DNA of 64,000 bases. It comes from Nocardiopsis sp. CC223A. GTDB taxonomy: Bacteria; Actinomycetota; Actinomycetes; Streptosporangiales; Streptosporangiaceae. The stretch spans positions 26,121-90,120 of the forward strand of contig NZ_JASFDV010000019.1 in the NCBI RefSeq assembly GCF_030766825.1. Direction: 5' to 3'. Numbering within the stretch: position 1 is the stretch's first letter; each line of letters opens with the position of its first letter. This document shows, piece by piece, positions 35,301-43,681 of the stretch. The notes below the pieces were generated by a model. It did not search any database. It saw only the letters and a list, made by a program, of their open reading frames with translations, and was not told the DNA's origin. The position numbers and the translations under genes are program-made.

Positions 35301-36407
35301 GTGTCGGACACCACCGTGCACGAGGAACCGGAGCTCATCCAGCTCCTGACACCGGAGGGGGAACTGACGGGGCACCCCGACTACCCCCTGGAGATCACCG
35401 CGGACGAGATCCGCGACCTGTACCGGGACCTGGTCCTGGTGCGCCGCTTCGACAGCGAGGCCGTCTCCCTCCAGCGCCAGGGCGAGCTGGGCCTGTGGGC
35501 CTCGCTGCTGGGCCAGGAGGCCGCGCAGATCGGCTCCGGCCGCGCCCTGCGCGGGACCGACATGGCCTTCCCCTCCTACCGCGAGCACGGCGTCGCCTGG
35601 TGCCGCGGCGTGGAGCCCAAGGAACTGCTCGGTATGTTCCGGGGCGTCACCAACGGCGGCTGGGACCCCCACGAGCACGGGTTCCACCTCTACACGATCG
35701 TCATCGGCAGCCAGGCCCTGCACGCCACCGGCTACGCCATGGGCGTGCAGCGCGACGGCGCCGTCGGCGAGGACGGCACCGCCGTCATCACCTACTTCGG
35801 CGACGGGGCCACCAGCCAGGGCGACACCAACGAGGCGTTCAACTTCGCCTCGGTGAACAACGCCCCCGTGGTCTTCTTCTGCCAGAACAACCAGTGGGCC
35901 ATCTCCGAGCCGCTGGAGCGCCAGGCCCGCGTGCCCATCTACAAGCGCGCCTCCGGCTTCGGCTTCCCCGGCCTGCGCGTGGACGGCAACGACGTGCTGG
36001 CGGTCCTCGCCGTCACCCGGGCCGCACTGGACAACGCCCGCGAGGGCAACGGCCCCACCCTGGTCGAGGCGTTCACCTACCGGATGGGCGCCCACACCAC
36101 CAACGACGACCCGAGCCGGTACCGCAACGCGGCCGAGCTGGAGGAGTGGAAGGCCAAGGACCCGATCCTGCGGGTGCGCCGCCACCTGGAGAACAACGGC
36201 CTGGCCGACGAGGGGTTCTTCGCCTCGGTCGACGCCGAGGCCGACGCCCTGGGCGAGAAGGTCCGCACGCAGTGCCGGAACCTGCCCGACCCCGGGCCGC
36301 TGGACATCTTCCACGAGGTGTACGCCGAACCCAACGTCCACATCGACCGCCAGCGCGCGGAGTACGCCGAATACCTGGCCTCCTTCGAGGCGGAAGGGGT
36401 CCGATAG
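35301..36407 (+). CDS. bkdA: 2-oxoacid dehydrogenase E1 component, alpha subunit (BkdA-type)
   Basis: A 368-residue thiamine-diphosphate subunit that decarboxylates a 2-oxoacid (branched-chain type favoured, pyruvate possible). The ThDP motif runs from [15 protein letters not shown] to FCQNN, and [20 protein letters not shown] and [14 protein letters not shown] match BkdA proteins. GTG at 35301 follows GAGGAG. It is the first gene of an E1-alpha/E1-beta/E2 operon; the E3 lipoamide dehydrogenase is not here. Confidence 0.9.
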   Translation: MSDTTVHEEPELIQLLTPEGELTGHPDYPLEITADEIRDLYRDLVLVRRFDSEAVSLQRQGELGLWASLLGQEAAQIGSGRALRGTDMAFPSYREHGVAWCRGVEPKELLGMFRGVTNGGWDPHEHGFHLYTIVIGSQALHATGYAMGVQRDGAVGEDGTAVITYFGDGATSQGDTNEAFNFASVNNAPVVFFCQNNQWAISEPLERQARVPIYKRASGFGFPGLRVDGNDVLAVLAVTRAALDNAREGNGPTLVEAFTYRMGAHTTNDDPSRYRNAAELEEWKAKDPILRVRRHLENNGLADEGFFASVDAEADALGEKVRTQCRNLPDPGPLDIFHEVYAEPNVHIDRQRAEYAEYLASFEAEGVR

Positions 36408-36410
36408 GCC

Positions 36411-37388
36411 ATGACCAACCTCACGATCGGCAAGGCCATCAACGCCGGCCTGCGCGCCGCCATGGAGCACGACCCCAAGGTCCTCGTCATGGGCGAGGAC
36501 GTCGGCCGGCTCGGCGGTGTCTTCCGGGTGACCGACGGCCTGCACAAGGACTTCGGCGCCGACCGGGTCATCGACACCCCCCTCGCGGAGTCCGGCATCG
36601 TCGGCACCGCCATCGGCATGGCGATGCGCGGCTACCGGCCCGTGGTGGAGATCCAGTTCGACGGGTTCTTCTTCCCGGCGGCCAACCAGACCTTCACCCA
36701 GCTCGCCAAGATGCGCCGCCGCTCCGCCGGCACGCTCAGCATGCCCGTGGTCATGCGCATCCCCTACGGCGGCGGTATCGGCGCCGTGGAGCACCACAGC
36801 GAGTCGCCCGAGTCGTACTTCCTGCACACGGCGGGCCTGCGCGTGATCAGCGTCGCCAACGCCGTGGACGCCTACTGGATGATCCAGCAGGCGATCCGCA
36901 GCGAGGACCCGGTGATCTTCCTGGAGCCCAAGCGGCGCTACTACGAGAAGGCGGAGGTGGACACCGAGGCGTCCATCGCCGAGGCGACCCCGATGGGCGC
37001 CGCCCGGGTCGCCCGCCCCGGCACCGACGCCACGCTGCTCGCCTACGGGCCCATGGTCAAGACCGCCCTCCAGGCGGCCGAGGCCGACACCGACCACTCC
37101 ATCGAGGTCATCGACCTGCGGTCGCTGTCCCCCGTGGACTACCCGACCATCGTCGAGTCCGTGAAGAAGACGGGGCGCCTGGTGGTCGCCCACGAGGCCA
37201 CGCTCACCGGCGGGCCGGGCGCGGAGATCGCCGCCCGGATCACCGAGGAGTGCTTCTACCACCTGGAGTCCCCGGTCATCCGGGTCGCCGCGTTCGACAC
37301 CCCCTACCCGCAGTCGCGGCTGGAGGAGTACTACCTGCCGGACCTGGACCGGGTCCTGGACGGGGTCGACCGGGCGTTCGCGTACTAG
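36411..37388 (+). CDS. bkdB: 2-oxoacid dehydrogenase E1 component, beta subunit (BkdB-type)
   Basis: The 325-residue transketolase-like partner of E1 alpha. Family blocks: [18 protein letters not shown] (with the catalytic Glu), [50 protein letters not shown] and [15 protein letters not shown] with the potassium-site region. It begins three bases after the alpha-subunit stop, so the two chains are made together as an alpha2beta2 enzyme. Confidence 0.95.
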   Translation: MTNLTIGKAINAGLRAAMEHDPKVLVMGEDVGRLGGVFRVTDGLHKDFGADRVIDTPLAESGIVGTAIGMAMRGYRPVVEIQFDGFFFPAANQTFTQLAKMRRRSAGTLSMPVVMRIPYGGGIGAVEHHSESPESYFLHTAGLRVISVANAVDAYWMIQQAIRSEDPVIFLEPKRRYYEKAEVDTEASIAEATPMGAARVARPGTDATLLAYGPMVKTALQAAEADTDHSIEVIDLRSLSPVDYPTIVESVKKTGRLVVAHEATLTGGPGAEIAARITEECFYHLESPVIRVAAFDTPYPQSRLEEYYLPDLDRVLDGVDRAFAY

Positions 37389-37402
37389 GGGATCAGGGAC
37401 AC

Positions 37403-38800
37403 ATGGCGATTCAGAAGAACGCCCCCGCGGTGGGCGGCGTGCACTCGTTCAAACTGCCCGACGTGGGCGAAGGCCTGGTCGACGCGGAGATCCTCACCTG
37501 GTTCGTCAAACCCGGTGACGTGATCGAGGTCAACCAGAACATCTGCGAGATCGAGACGGCCAAGGCGGTCGTCGAGCTGCCGAGCCCCTTTGCGGGCACG
37601 GTCAAGGAACTGCTGGTCGAGGAGGGGCAGACGGTGGACGTCGGCACGGTGATCATCACCGTGGACGACGGCACCGGCGGCGGGGACGACGCCCCGGTCC
37701 CGGCTCCGGCCGCGGAGGAGCGGGAGAAGCCGCTGGTGGGCTACGGCGAGAAGGCCGCCGCCACCCAGCGCCGCGCCCGCCGCCGCCCGGCGCCCTCCGG
37801 CCCGGTCTCCCCGGCCCCGGCCGCCAGGCCGGTCGTCGCTCCGGCTCCGCCGGTGGCGGTGGCCCCCACTCCCGTGGCCGCGCAGGGGCGCCCGCTGGCC
37901 AAGCCGCCGGTGCGCAAACTCGCCAAGGACCTGGGGGTGAACCTGGCGACGGTCGCCCCCAGCGGCGCGGGCGGGATCATCACCCGCGACGACGTCCACG
38001 CCGCGGCCCAGGGCGGGCAGGCCGCCCCGGAACCGGCCGTCGCACCCCAGGAGGCCCCGGCGGCCCCCGCGGCCGCGGGGACGGTCGACCGGTCCGCGCG
38101 GGAGCGGCGGGTGCCCATCAAGGGCGTGCGCAAGGCGACCGCGGCGGCGATGGTGGGCAGCGCGTTCACCGCACCGCACGTCACCGAGTTCCTCCAGGTG
38201 GACGTCACCCGCACCATGAAGGCGGTCGCGCGCCTGCGCGAGCACCCCGACTTCGCGGGTGTGCGGGTGTCGCCGCTGCTCATGGTCGCCAAGGCGCTGC
38301 TGCTGGCGATCAAGCGCAACCCGGACGTCAACGCGTCCTGGGACGAGGCGAACCAGGAGATCGTGGTCAAGGACTACGTGAACCTGGGGATCGCGGCCGC
38401 CACCGAACGCGGCCTGGTGGTGCCCAACATCAAGGACGCCGGCGCCAAGACGCTGCCGCAGCTGGCGGCCGCGCTCAAGGAACTCACCGAGACCGCCCGC
38501 GCGGGCAAGGTGACCCCCGCGGACATGTCCGGCGGCACGGTCACGATCACCAACGTGGGCGTGTTCGGAGTGGACGCGGGCACCCCGATCCTCAACCCGG
38601 GGGAGGCGGCGATCCTCGCCTTCGGCCAGATCCGCGACATGCCGTGGGTGCACAAGGGCAAGCTGAAGATCCGCAAGGTCACGACGCTGTCGCTGTCCTT
38701 CGACCACCGGCTGGTCGACGGGGAGCTCGGCTCGAAGGTGCTGCGCGACATCGGCGCCGCGCTGGAGGACCCGGAGCTGACCTCGCTCGCCTGGGGGTAG
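37403..38800 (+). CDS. bkdC: 2-oxoacid dehydrogenase E2 component (dihydrolipoyl acyltransferase)
   Basis: A 465-residue E2 core protein. A single lipoyl domain (about 10-90; the modified Lys is in EIETAKAVVEL), an Ala/Pro linker, the E1/E3-binding domain (VRKLAKDLGVNLATVAPSG at about 173-191) and the acyltransferase domain with the active-site SFDHRLVDGELG near the end. It transfers the acyl group from lipoyl to CoA. It follows E1 beta by 14 bp. One lipoyl domain and this spacing are usual for Bkd-type complexes; exact substrate remains an inference. Confidence 0.95.
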   Translation: MAIQKNAPAVGGVHSFKLPDVGEGLVDAEILTWFVKPGDVIEVNQNICEIETAKAVVELPSPFAGTVKELLVEEGQTVDVGTVIITVDDGTGGGDDAPVPAPAAEEREKPLVGYGEKAAATQRRARRRPAPSGPVSPAPAARPVVAPAPPVAVAPTPVAAQGRPLAKPPVRKLAKDLGVNLATVAPSGAGGIITRDDVHAAAQGGQAAPEPAVAPQEAPAAPAAAGTVDRSARERRVPIKGVRKATAAAMVGSAFTAPHVTEFLQVDVTRTMKAVARLREHPDFAGVRVSPLLMVAKALLLAIKRNPDVNASWDEANQEIVVKDYVNLGIAAATERGLVVPNIKDAGAKTLPQLAAALKELTETARAGKVTPADMSGGTVTITNVGVFGVDAGTPILNPGEAAILAFGQIRDMPWVHKGKLKIRKVTTLSLSFDHRLVDGELGSKVLRDIGAALEDPELTSLAWG

Positions 38801-39043
38801 TCTCCTGTGAACCGCATCGTCGGGGCTGACGGTGCGACGTGGCCCCCGGGGGAGACCCCGGGGGCCGCACACGTCTCCGGGGTGCCCGCCGGGGCGGGGC
38901 GAGAGGGGCCTGCCGGGCCCGGCGGGGGCCGTACGGGGAATCCGGGAAAAGATCCGCGCGGGATGTCGAGGATCCGCGACGGGCTCCGTCCCCGGGGTGA
39001 AGGCGGCCGGAAGCGGGCCGCAACCGTACCGAGGGGAACGACG

Positions 39044-39451
39044 ATGGCCAAGTACCTGTTGCTCAAGCACTATCGCGGCGCGCCGGCGGCGGTCAATGAC
39101 GTGCCCATGGACCGGTGGACGCCGGAGGAGATCTCGGCCCACATGCGGTACATGAACGACTTCGCGGCCCGGCTGGAGGAGACCGGGGAGTTCGTCGACA
39201 GCCAGGCGCTCGCCCCCGAGGGCACGTTCGTCCGCTACGACGGCGAGGGCCGGCCGCCGGTCACCGACGGGCCGTTCGCCGAGACCAAGGACCTCATCGC
39301 CGGCTGGATGGTGATCGACGTCGACAGCCACGAACGTGCCGTCGAGCTGGCCGGGGAACTGTCGGCCGCCCCCGGGGCGGGCGGGAGGCCGATCCACGAG
39401 TGGCTCGAACTGCGCCCGTTCCTGGGCGCGGCGCCCACCATCACGGAGTGA
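39044..39451 (+). CDS. YCII/DGPF-domain protein
   Basis: A 135-residue YciI-like protein with the DGPF motif that names the family (VTDGPFAETKDLIAGW at about 77-92). Function is unknown; members often accompany ECF42-type sigma factors, as here. GAGGGGAACG precedes the ATG at 39044. The sigma gene starts eight bases after its stop, so they are coupled. A 243-bp spacer separates it from the E2 gene. Confidence 0.9.
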   Translation: MAKYLLLKHYRGAPAAVNDVPMDRWTPEEISAHMRYMNDFAARLEETGEFVDSQALAPEGTFVRYDGEGRPPVTDGPFAETKDLIAGWMVIDVDSHERAVELAGELSAAPGAGGRPIHEWLELRPFLGAAPTITE

Positions 39452-39458
39452 CCCCCGA

Positions 39459-40604
39459 GTGGACGAGACGCTGCTCCGGAGCCTCACACCGGGCGTGCTC
39501 GGGATCCTCGTCCGCCGCGGAGCCGACTTCGCTGCGGCCGAGGACGCCGTGCAGGACGCCCTGGTCGAAGCGGTCCGGGTCTGGCCGGGCGACCCGCCGC
39601 GGGACCCGAAGGGCTGGCTGGTCACCGTGGCCTGGCGCAGGTTCCTGGACGCGGCCCGCGCGGACACCGCCCGGCGGCGGCGGGAGGACCTCGTCGACGG
39701 GGAACCGGAGCCCGGGCCCGCGTCCGCGGTGGACGACACGCTCTGGCTGTACTTTCTGTGCGCCCACCCGTCGCTGACGCCGTCGTCCGCCGTCGCGCTC
39801 ACGCTGCGGGCCGTCGGCGGGCTGACCACCCGCCAGATCGCCCGGGCCTACCTGGTGCCCGAGACGACCATGGCGCAGCGCATCAGCCGGGCCAAGCGCA
39901 CCGTCTCCGGCGTGCGGTTCGACCGGCCCGGCGACGTCGCCACGGTGCTGCGCGTCCTCTACCTGGTCTTCAACGAGGGCTACTCCGGCGACGTCGACCT
40001 CGCTGCGGAGGCCATCCGCCTCACCCGGGGGCTCGCGGCCGCGGTCGACCACCCGGAGGCGTCGGGACTGCTCGCGCTCATGCTGCTCCACCACGCCCGG
40101 CGTGCCGCCCGGACCGCCCCCGACGGAGCCCTGGTGCCGCTCGCCGAGCAGGACCGCGGCCGCTGGGACACCGCGCTGATCGCCGAAGGGGTGGAGGTCC
40201 TCCAGGCGGCCCTGGCCCGCGACCGGCCGGGCGAGTTCCAGGCCCAGGCCGCCATCGCGGCGCTCCACGCCGACGCGCCCACCGCCGCGGAGACCGACTG
40301 GGTGCAGATCGTCGAGTGGTACGACGAGCTCGTGCGCCTGACCGGCAGCCCGGTCGTCCGCCTCAACCGGGCGGTGGCCGTCGGCGAGGCCGACGGGCCG
40401 CGCGCCGGCCTGGCGGCACTCGCGGAACTGGACGACTCGCTGCCCCGCCACACCGCGGTGGCGGCGTACCTCCACGAACGCGACGGCGACCCGGAGACGG
40501 CGGCCCGGCTGTACGCCGAAGCGGCCCGGAAGGCGACCGACCTGGCAGAACGGAACCACCTGACACGCCAGGCCGCCCGGCTCAACACCCGGCCGGGCCG
40601 CTGA
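39459..40604 (+). CDS. ECF42-type sigma factor with C-terminal helical domain
   Basis: A 381-residue protein: sigma region 2 (LGILVRRGADFAAAEDAVQD, PRDPKGWLVTVAWRRFLD), region 4 (AVGGLTTRQIARAYLVPETT) and a long C-terminal extension of about 200 residues with TPR-like helices (FNEGYSGD, LMLLHHARRAART, RHTAVAAYLHERDGDPETAA). This is the ECF42 architecture, for which a DGPF partner is usual and no classical anti-sigma factor is expected. GTG at 39459. The extension may control activity. Confidence 0.88.
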   Translation: MDETLLRSLTPGVLGILVRRGADFAAAEDAVQDALVEAVRVWPGDPPRDPKGWLVTVAWRRFLDAARADTARRRREDLVDGEPEPGPASAVDDTLWLYFLCAHPSLTPSSAVALTLRAVGGLTTRQIARAYLVPETTMAQRISRAKRTVSGVRFDRPGDVATVLRVLYLVFNEGYSGDVDLAAEAIRLTRGLAAAVDHPEASGLLALMLLHHARRAARTAPDGALVPLAEQDRGRWDTALIAEGVEVLQAALARDRPGEFQAQAAIAALHADAPTAAETDWVQIVEWYDELVRLTGSPVVRLNRAVAVGEADGPRAGLAALAELDDSLPRHTAVAAYLHERDGDPETAARLYAEAARKATDLAERNHLTRQAARLNTRPGR

Positions 40605-40976
40605 CGGGCCGGGCGGGTCGCCGGGGACGTGCAGGGGGCCGGTACGCCGTGCGCACCGGCCCCGCCCGCGAGGCGGGACCCGCCCCCCAAGGGGGAGGGG
40701 GGCGGATCCACTACCCCTGATTGTTCCCCGGCGTGTCGACTCGGACACCTTCGGTTTCCGAGGCGTCCGCAAGTCCGCCCGGAACGGGACGGGCGCCATC
40801 TCCCGGCTGTGCATTGCCTCGCAGGCTCGGCGGTGTCGTACGGCGGGGCCCGCCCGGGTTCGGCCGTCCGGGCGCAGGCGGCGCGACGGGAGGCGGCCCG
40901 GCGGCTCCGCGGAGGCACCGCGCCGACGGCGTCCGTTGAGGGCGACGGGCGGTCGGAATGACCCGTCGAACACGCC
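40605..40976. terminator. Hairpin after the ECF42 gene and otherwise empty gap
   Basis: 40635-40663 is a hairpin with 9-bp perfect arms (GGGGCCGGT/ACCGGCCCC) and an 11-nt loop, followed by further GC-rich stems at about 40660-40710; it likely ends the sigma-factor transcript. The rest of the 372-bp gap, between convergent genes, shows nothing I can support. Confidence 0.55.
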
Positions 40977-42053
40977 CTAGGGTCGGGCGCCGACCTCCCC
41001 GACCCAGCCCGACCAGACGTAGCCGACCTGCTCGGCGGTCAGCGGGTAGGACAGGCCGTAGTCCTCGGCGGAGCCGAGCTCCGGGTCCTCCGCCAGCAGG
41101 ATGGTGTCGCGGTACAGCAGCGACCCGTTCCCGGCGTCGTAGAGGAAGCGGAACTCCGACACGGACGTCCCGTCCGCCACCTCCACGGAGAACAGCTCGC
41201 CCTCGCGGCCCAGCGGGTCGGTGGCCGTGCCCAGGTACTCCAGGCCGTCGAGCCCGGCGAGCACGCGCTGCACCGCCGCCTCCTCCGGGCCCGCCAGCGG
41301 GCGGTTGCCGTACAGGAACTCCACCGCGTTCACGATCCCGGCCGGGGAGCCGTCCGCCGGGCCCTCACCGAGGCCGGCGAGCACCTCCGCCAGGCCGTCC
41401 GGGTCGGTGGGCAGCTCCGCGGGCCACACCAGGGAGGGGTGCAGGGTCTCCTCGGAGGACTCGGTCCCCTGTTCCAGGAACCACTCGTGGTCGGCCTCCT
41501 CACCGCCCTTGTCCAGCGGCGGCTGCGGGTGGGTGTCCGACCGGTGCTCGCCGCCCGGGCCCGTCCACTCGTTCCACTCGTACGGGACGTACCGGTAGCC
41601 GTGGGTCTCGTCGGGGTCCTCGTCCCCGGCGCCGGCGGTGAGCCGGATCAGCCGCGTCCCCGTGGTGGAGACGAAGGCGACGTCGCCCGAGCCCGGGGCC
41701 GGGCCGCGGTCCCCGGCGACCTCGGCCAGGGCCAGCAGGCCGTCGGTCCCGTCGACCGGGTCGCCGCCGACGACCTCGATCGGCTCGGGCGGGGCGGCGT
41801 AGGCGGCGGGGATGCCCCCCGGCTCGCCCGTGGGCAGGAGCAGGGTTCCGGCGCCCACGGCCAGGGCCGCGGCGGCGGCACCGGCGGCCAGGACGGGGAT
41901 GCGGCGCCACAGGGGTCGGGACACGGCGGGGGACTCCTCCAGGCGGGCGATGGCGCGGGTGCGGGCCCGGTGGCGGGCCTCGGGGGCGGGGGCCGTGCCC
42001 GCAGCGGGGTCGGCGCCGTTCAAAGCGGTGCGCAGAGCGGTCAGGTCGTCCAT
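40977..42053 (-). CDS. CU044_5270 family membrane protein, ECF-associated
   Basis: A 358-residue protein with a short cytosolic N-terminus rich in Arg and Ala, one membrane helix (about 48-71) and an extracellular domain of about 285 residues with many acidic residues. It is of the CU044_5270 type often found directly after ECF sigma genes, where it may act as an anti-sigma or sensor protein. Its ATG lies inside the sigma gene end (13-bp overlap), so the two are translationally coupled. Confidence 0.8.
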   Translation of the reverse strand: MDDLTALRTALNGADPAAGTAPAPEARHRARTRAIARLEESPAVSRPLWRRIPVLAAGAAAAALAVGAGTLLLPTGEPGGIPAAYAAPPEPIEVVGGDPVDGTDGLLALAEVAGDRGPAPGSGDVAFVSTTGTRLIRLTAGAGDEDPDETHGYRYVPYEWNEWTGPGGEHRSDTHPQPPLDKGGEEADHEWFLEQGTESSEETLHPSLVWPAELPTDPDGLAEVLAGLGEGPADGSPAGIVNAVEFLYGNRPLAGPEEAAVQRVLAGLDGLEYLGTATDPLGREGELFSVEVADGTSVSEFRFLYDAGNGSLLYRDTILLAEDPELGSAEDYGLSYPLTAEQVGYVWSGWVGEVGARP

Positions 42054-42595
42054 GCCGCCTCCTTCGGGGCGTGGTCGGCGGAGTGCTCCGCCATGTGGGC
42101 GGTGAGCTTCCTGCGGGCCCGGTGCAGCCGGGCGCGGGCGGTGACGTGGGTACAGCCGACGACCCGGGCCGCCTGGCGGCAGTCGAGTCCCTCCCAGGTC
42201 ACGAGCATCACGAGTTCTCGCTCCGGTTCCGTCAGCCGGGCCAGGGCGGCCAGGGCCCCGGCGCGTTCGACCACCCGGTCGGCGTCGTCGGCGTGGACGG
42301 CCGAGCCCGGCCGCCGGCTCAGGGACTCGGCGATCAGGTCCTGCCGGTGGTTCTTGCGCAGGTGGGCCAGGGTGATCCGGCGTGCGCAGGCGTACAGCCA
42401 GGGCAGTTCGCGCCCGGGCGGCATGCGTTCGGCGCGACGCCAGGCCACGGCGAAGGCCTCGGAAGCGACATCGTCCGCGTGGTCCGGTCCCACCCGGCGC
42501 CGTGCGTAGCGGTGGACGGCGTCGTAGTGCTCCTCGAACATGGCGTTGAAGTCGCGCTGGCCGGAGTATGCGTCCCCGGCCGTGCCGTGTCTCAT
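42041..42595 (-). CDS. ECF sigma factor
   Basis: A 184-residue sigma-70 family ECF factor. Region 2: MFEEHYDAVHRYARRRVGPD, DDVASEAFAVAWRRAERMP and LPWLYACARRITLAHLRK; region 4: RLTEPERELVMLVTWEGLDC followed by the helix-turn-helix of ARVVGCTHVTARARLHRARR. ATG at 42595 has GGGAGG upstream. Paired with the CU044_5270 protein just downstream. Target promoters are unknown. Confidence 0.92.
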   Translation of the reverse strand: MRHGTAGDAYSGQRDFNAMFEEHYDAVHRYARRRVGPDHADDVASEAFAVAWRRAERMPPGRELPWLYACARRITLAHLRKNHRQDLIAESLSRRPGSAVHADDADRVVERAGALAALARLTEPERELVMLVTWEGLDCRQAARVVGCTHVTARARLHRARRKLTAHMAEHSADHAPKEAAWTT

Positions 42596-42672
42596 CGGCG
42601 TACCTCCCGTCCTCTCACCTGGACGTGTCGGGGGAGGGGGAGAGTGTTAGATCCGGAGCGGGACTTTTTCGG

Positions 42673-43602
42673 TCAGCCCAGCAGGAAGGTGACCGCGAAG
42701 AGCACCGGGACCGTCGCGAACGTGGAGATCAGCACGGTGTCGCGGACGGTGTCGACCTCGGTGCGGAAGCGCAGGGAGTAGGTGAACACGTTCTGGGCCG
42801 TGGGCAGCGCCGCCAGCACCACCACCGCGAACAGGTCCGGGCCGGACAGGTCGAAGGCCAGGGCGCCCAGCGCCCACGCCGTGAGGGGCTGCACGACGGA
42901 CTTCAGGCTCACCGCGAACAGCACGGCACCGCGCTGAGGGCCGCGGCCCGGCATCCCGGAACCGTGCAGGGAGATGCCGAACGCGAGCAGCATCGCCGGG
43001 ACCGCCATCCCGCCGATCAGCCCGAACGGCTCCAGGAACGGGGCGGGCGGCGACCAGCCCACCGCCGAGACCGTCACCCCGGCCAGGGAGGCCAGCAGCA
43101 GCGGGTTGCGCACGGGGGTGCCCAGGGCGCGGCGCAGCACCGGGCCCGCGCCGCGGACCTCGCCGCCGGCCAGGTCCAGGACGGTCACGGCGACCGGGGC
43201 CATGACCAGCATCTGCGTCAGCAGGATCGGGGCCACCAGGGAGGCGTCGCCCAGGACGTAGGAGGCGATCGGCAGGCCCAGGTTCCCGGCGTTCACGTAG
43301 GAGGAGGCCAGCGCGGACATGGTGGTGCGGGAGACGCCCCAGCGGCGCAGCAGGCCGGTCGCGACCACGGCGAGGACCACCACCGCCACGCTCAGGGCGC
43401 TCACCACGACCTTGCCCGACCACAGCACCGACAGGTCGGTGTCGAGCAGGATCGTGAACATCAGCGCGGGGCCCGCCACGTAGAACGCCAGGGCGCTGAG
43501 CACGTCACGGGCGCCGGGGCCCAGGAGCGAGAGGCGTCCCAGCATGTAGCCGATGACGACGACGGTGGTGATGACACCGAAGCCGGTGACCACGCCGGAC
43601 AC
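42673..43602 (-). CDS. AEC family transporter
   Basis: A 309-residue permease of the auxin-efflux-carrier (bile/arsenite/riboflavin-like) superfamily with about ten membrane segments. Family blocks near the start (ITTVVVIGYMLGRL) and the conserved SSYVNAGNLGLPIASYVLGD loop are clear. Bacterial members move small organic acids; the substrate is unknown. Three in-frame GTG codons occur at the start; GTG at 43602 is five bases after AGGAGG and is preferred over GTG at 43608, which overlaps it. Confidence 0.88.
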   Translation of the reverse strand: MSGVVTGFGVITTVVVIGYMLGRLSLLGPGARDVLSALAFYVAGPALMFTILLDTDLSVLWSGKVVVSALSVAVVVLAVVATGLLRRWGVSRTTMSALASSYVNAGNLGLPIASYVLGDASLVAPILLTQMLVMAPVAVTVLDLAGGEVRGAGPVLRRALGTPVRNPLLLASLAGVTVSAVGWSPPAPFLEPFGLIGGMAVPAMLLAFGISLHGSGMPGRGPQRGAVLFAVSLKSVVQPLTAWALGALAFDLSGPDLFAVVVLAALPTAQNVFTYSLRFRTEVDTVRDTVLISTFATVPVLFAVTFLLG

Positions 43603-43681
43603 GGGCACCTCCTGGGGTAGCGGGGACCCTGGGAACCTACTCCGGTCCCGTCACGGCCACCAGGAGCGGGGTCACACCCGC

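Noticed and set aside
35153..37400. A very long plus-strand frame continuous with the E2 gene
   Set aside because: Upstream of 37403 it is an out-of-frame shadow of the E1 alpha and beta genes, with Arg/Pro/Gly-rich sequence and no domain. The E2 protein starts at the ATG at 37403.
40629..40961. Small gene in the gap after the ECF42 sigma gene
   Set aside because: The frame crosses terminator hairpins and is low-complexity with no ribosome-binding site.
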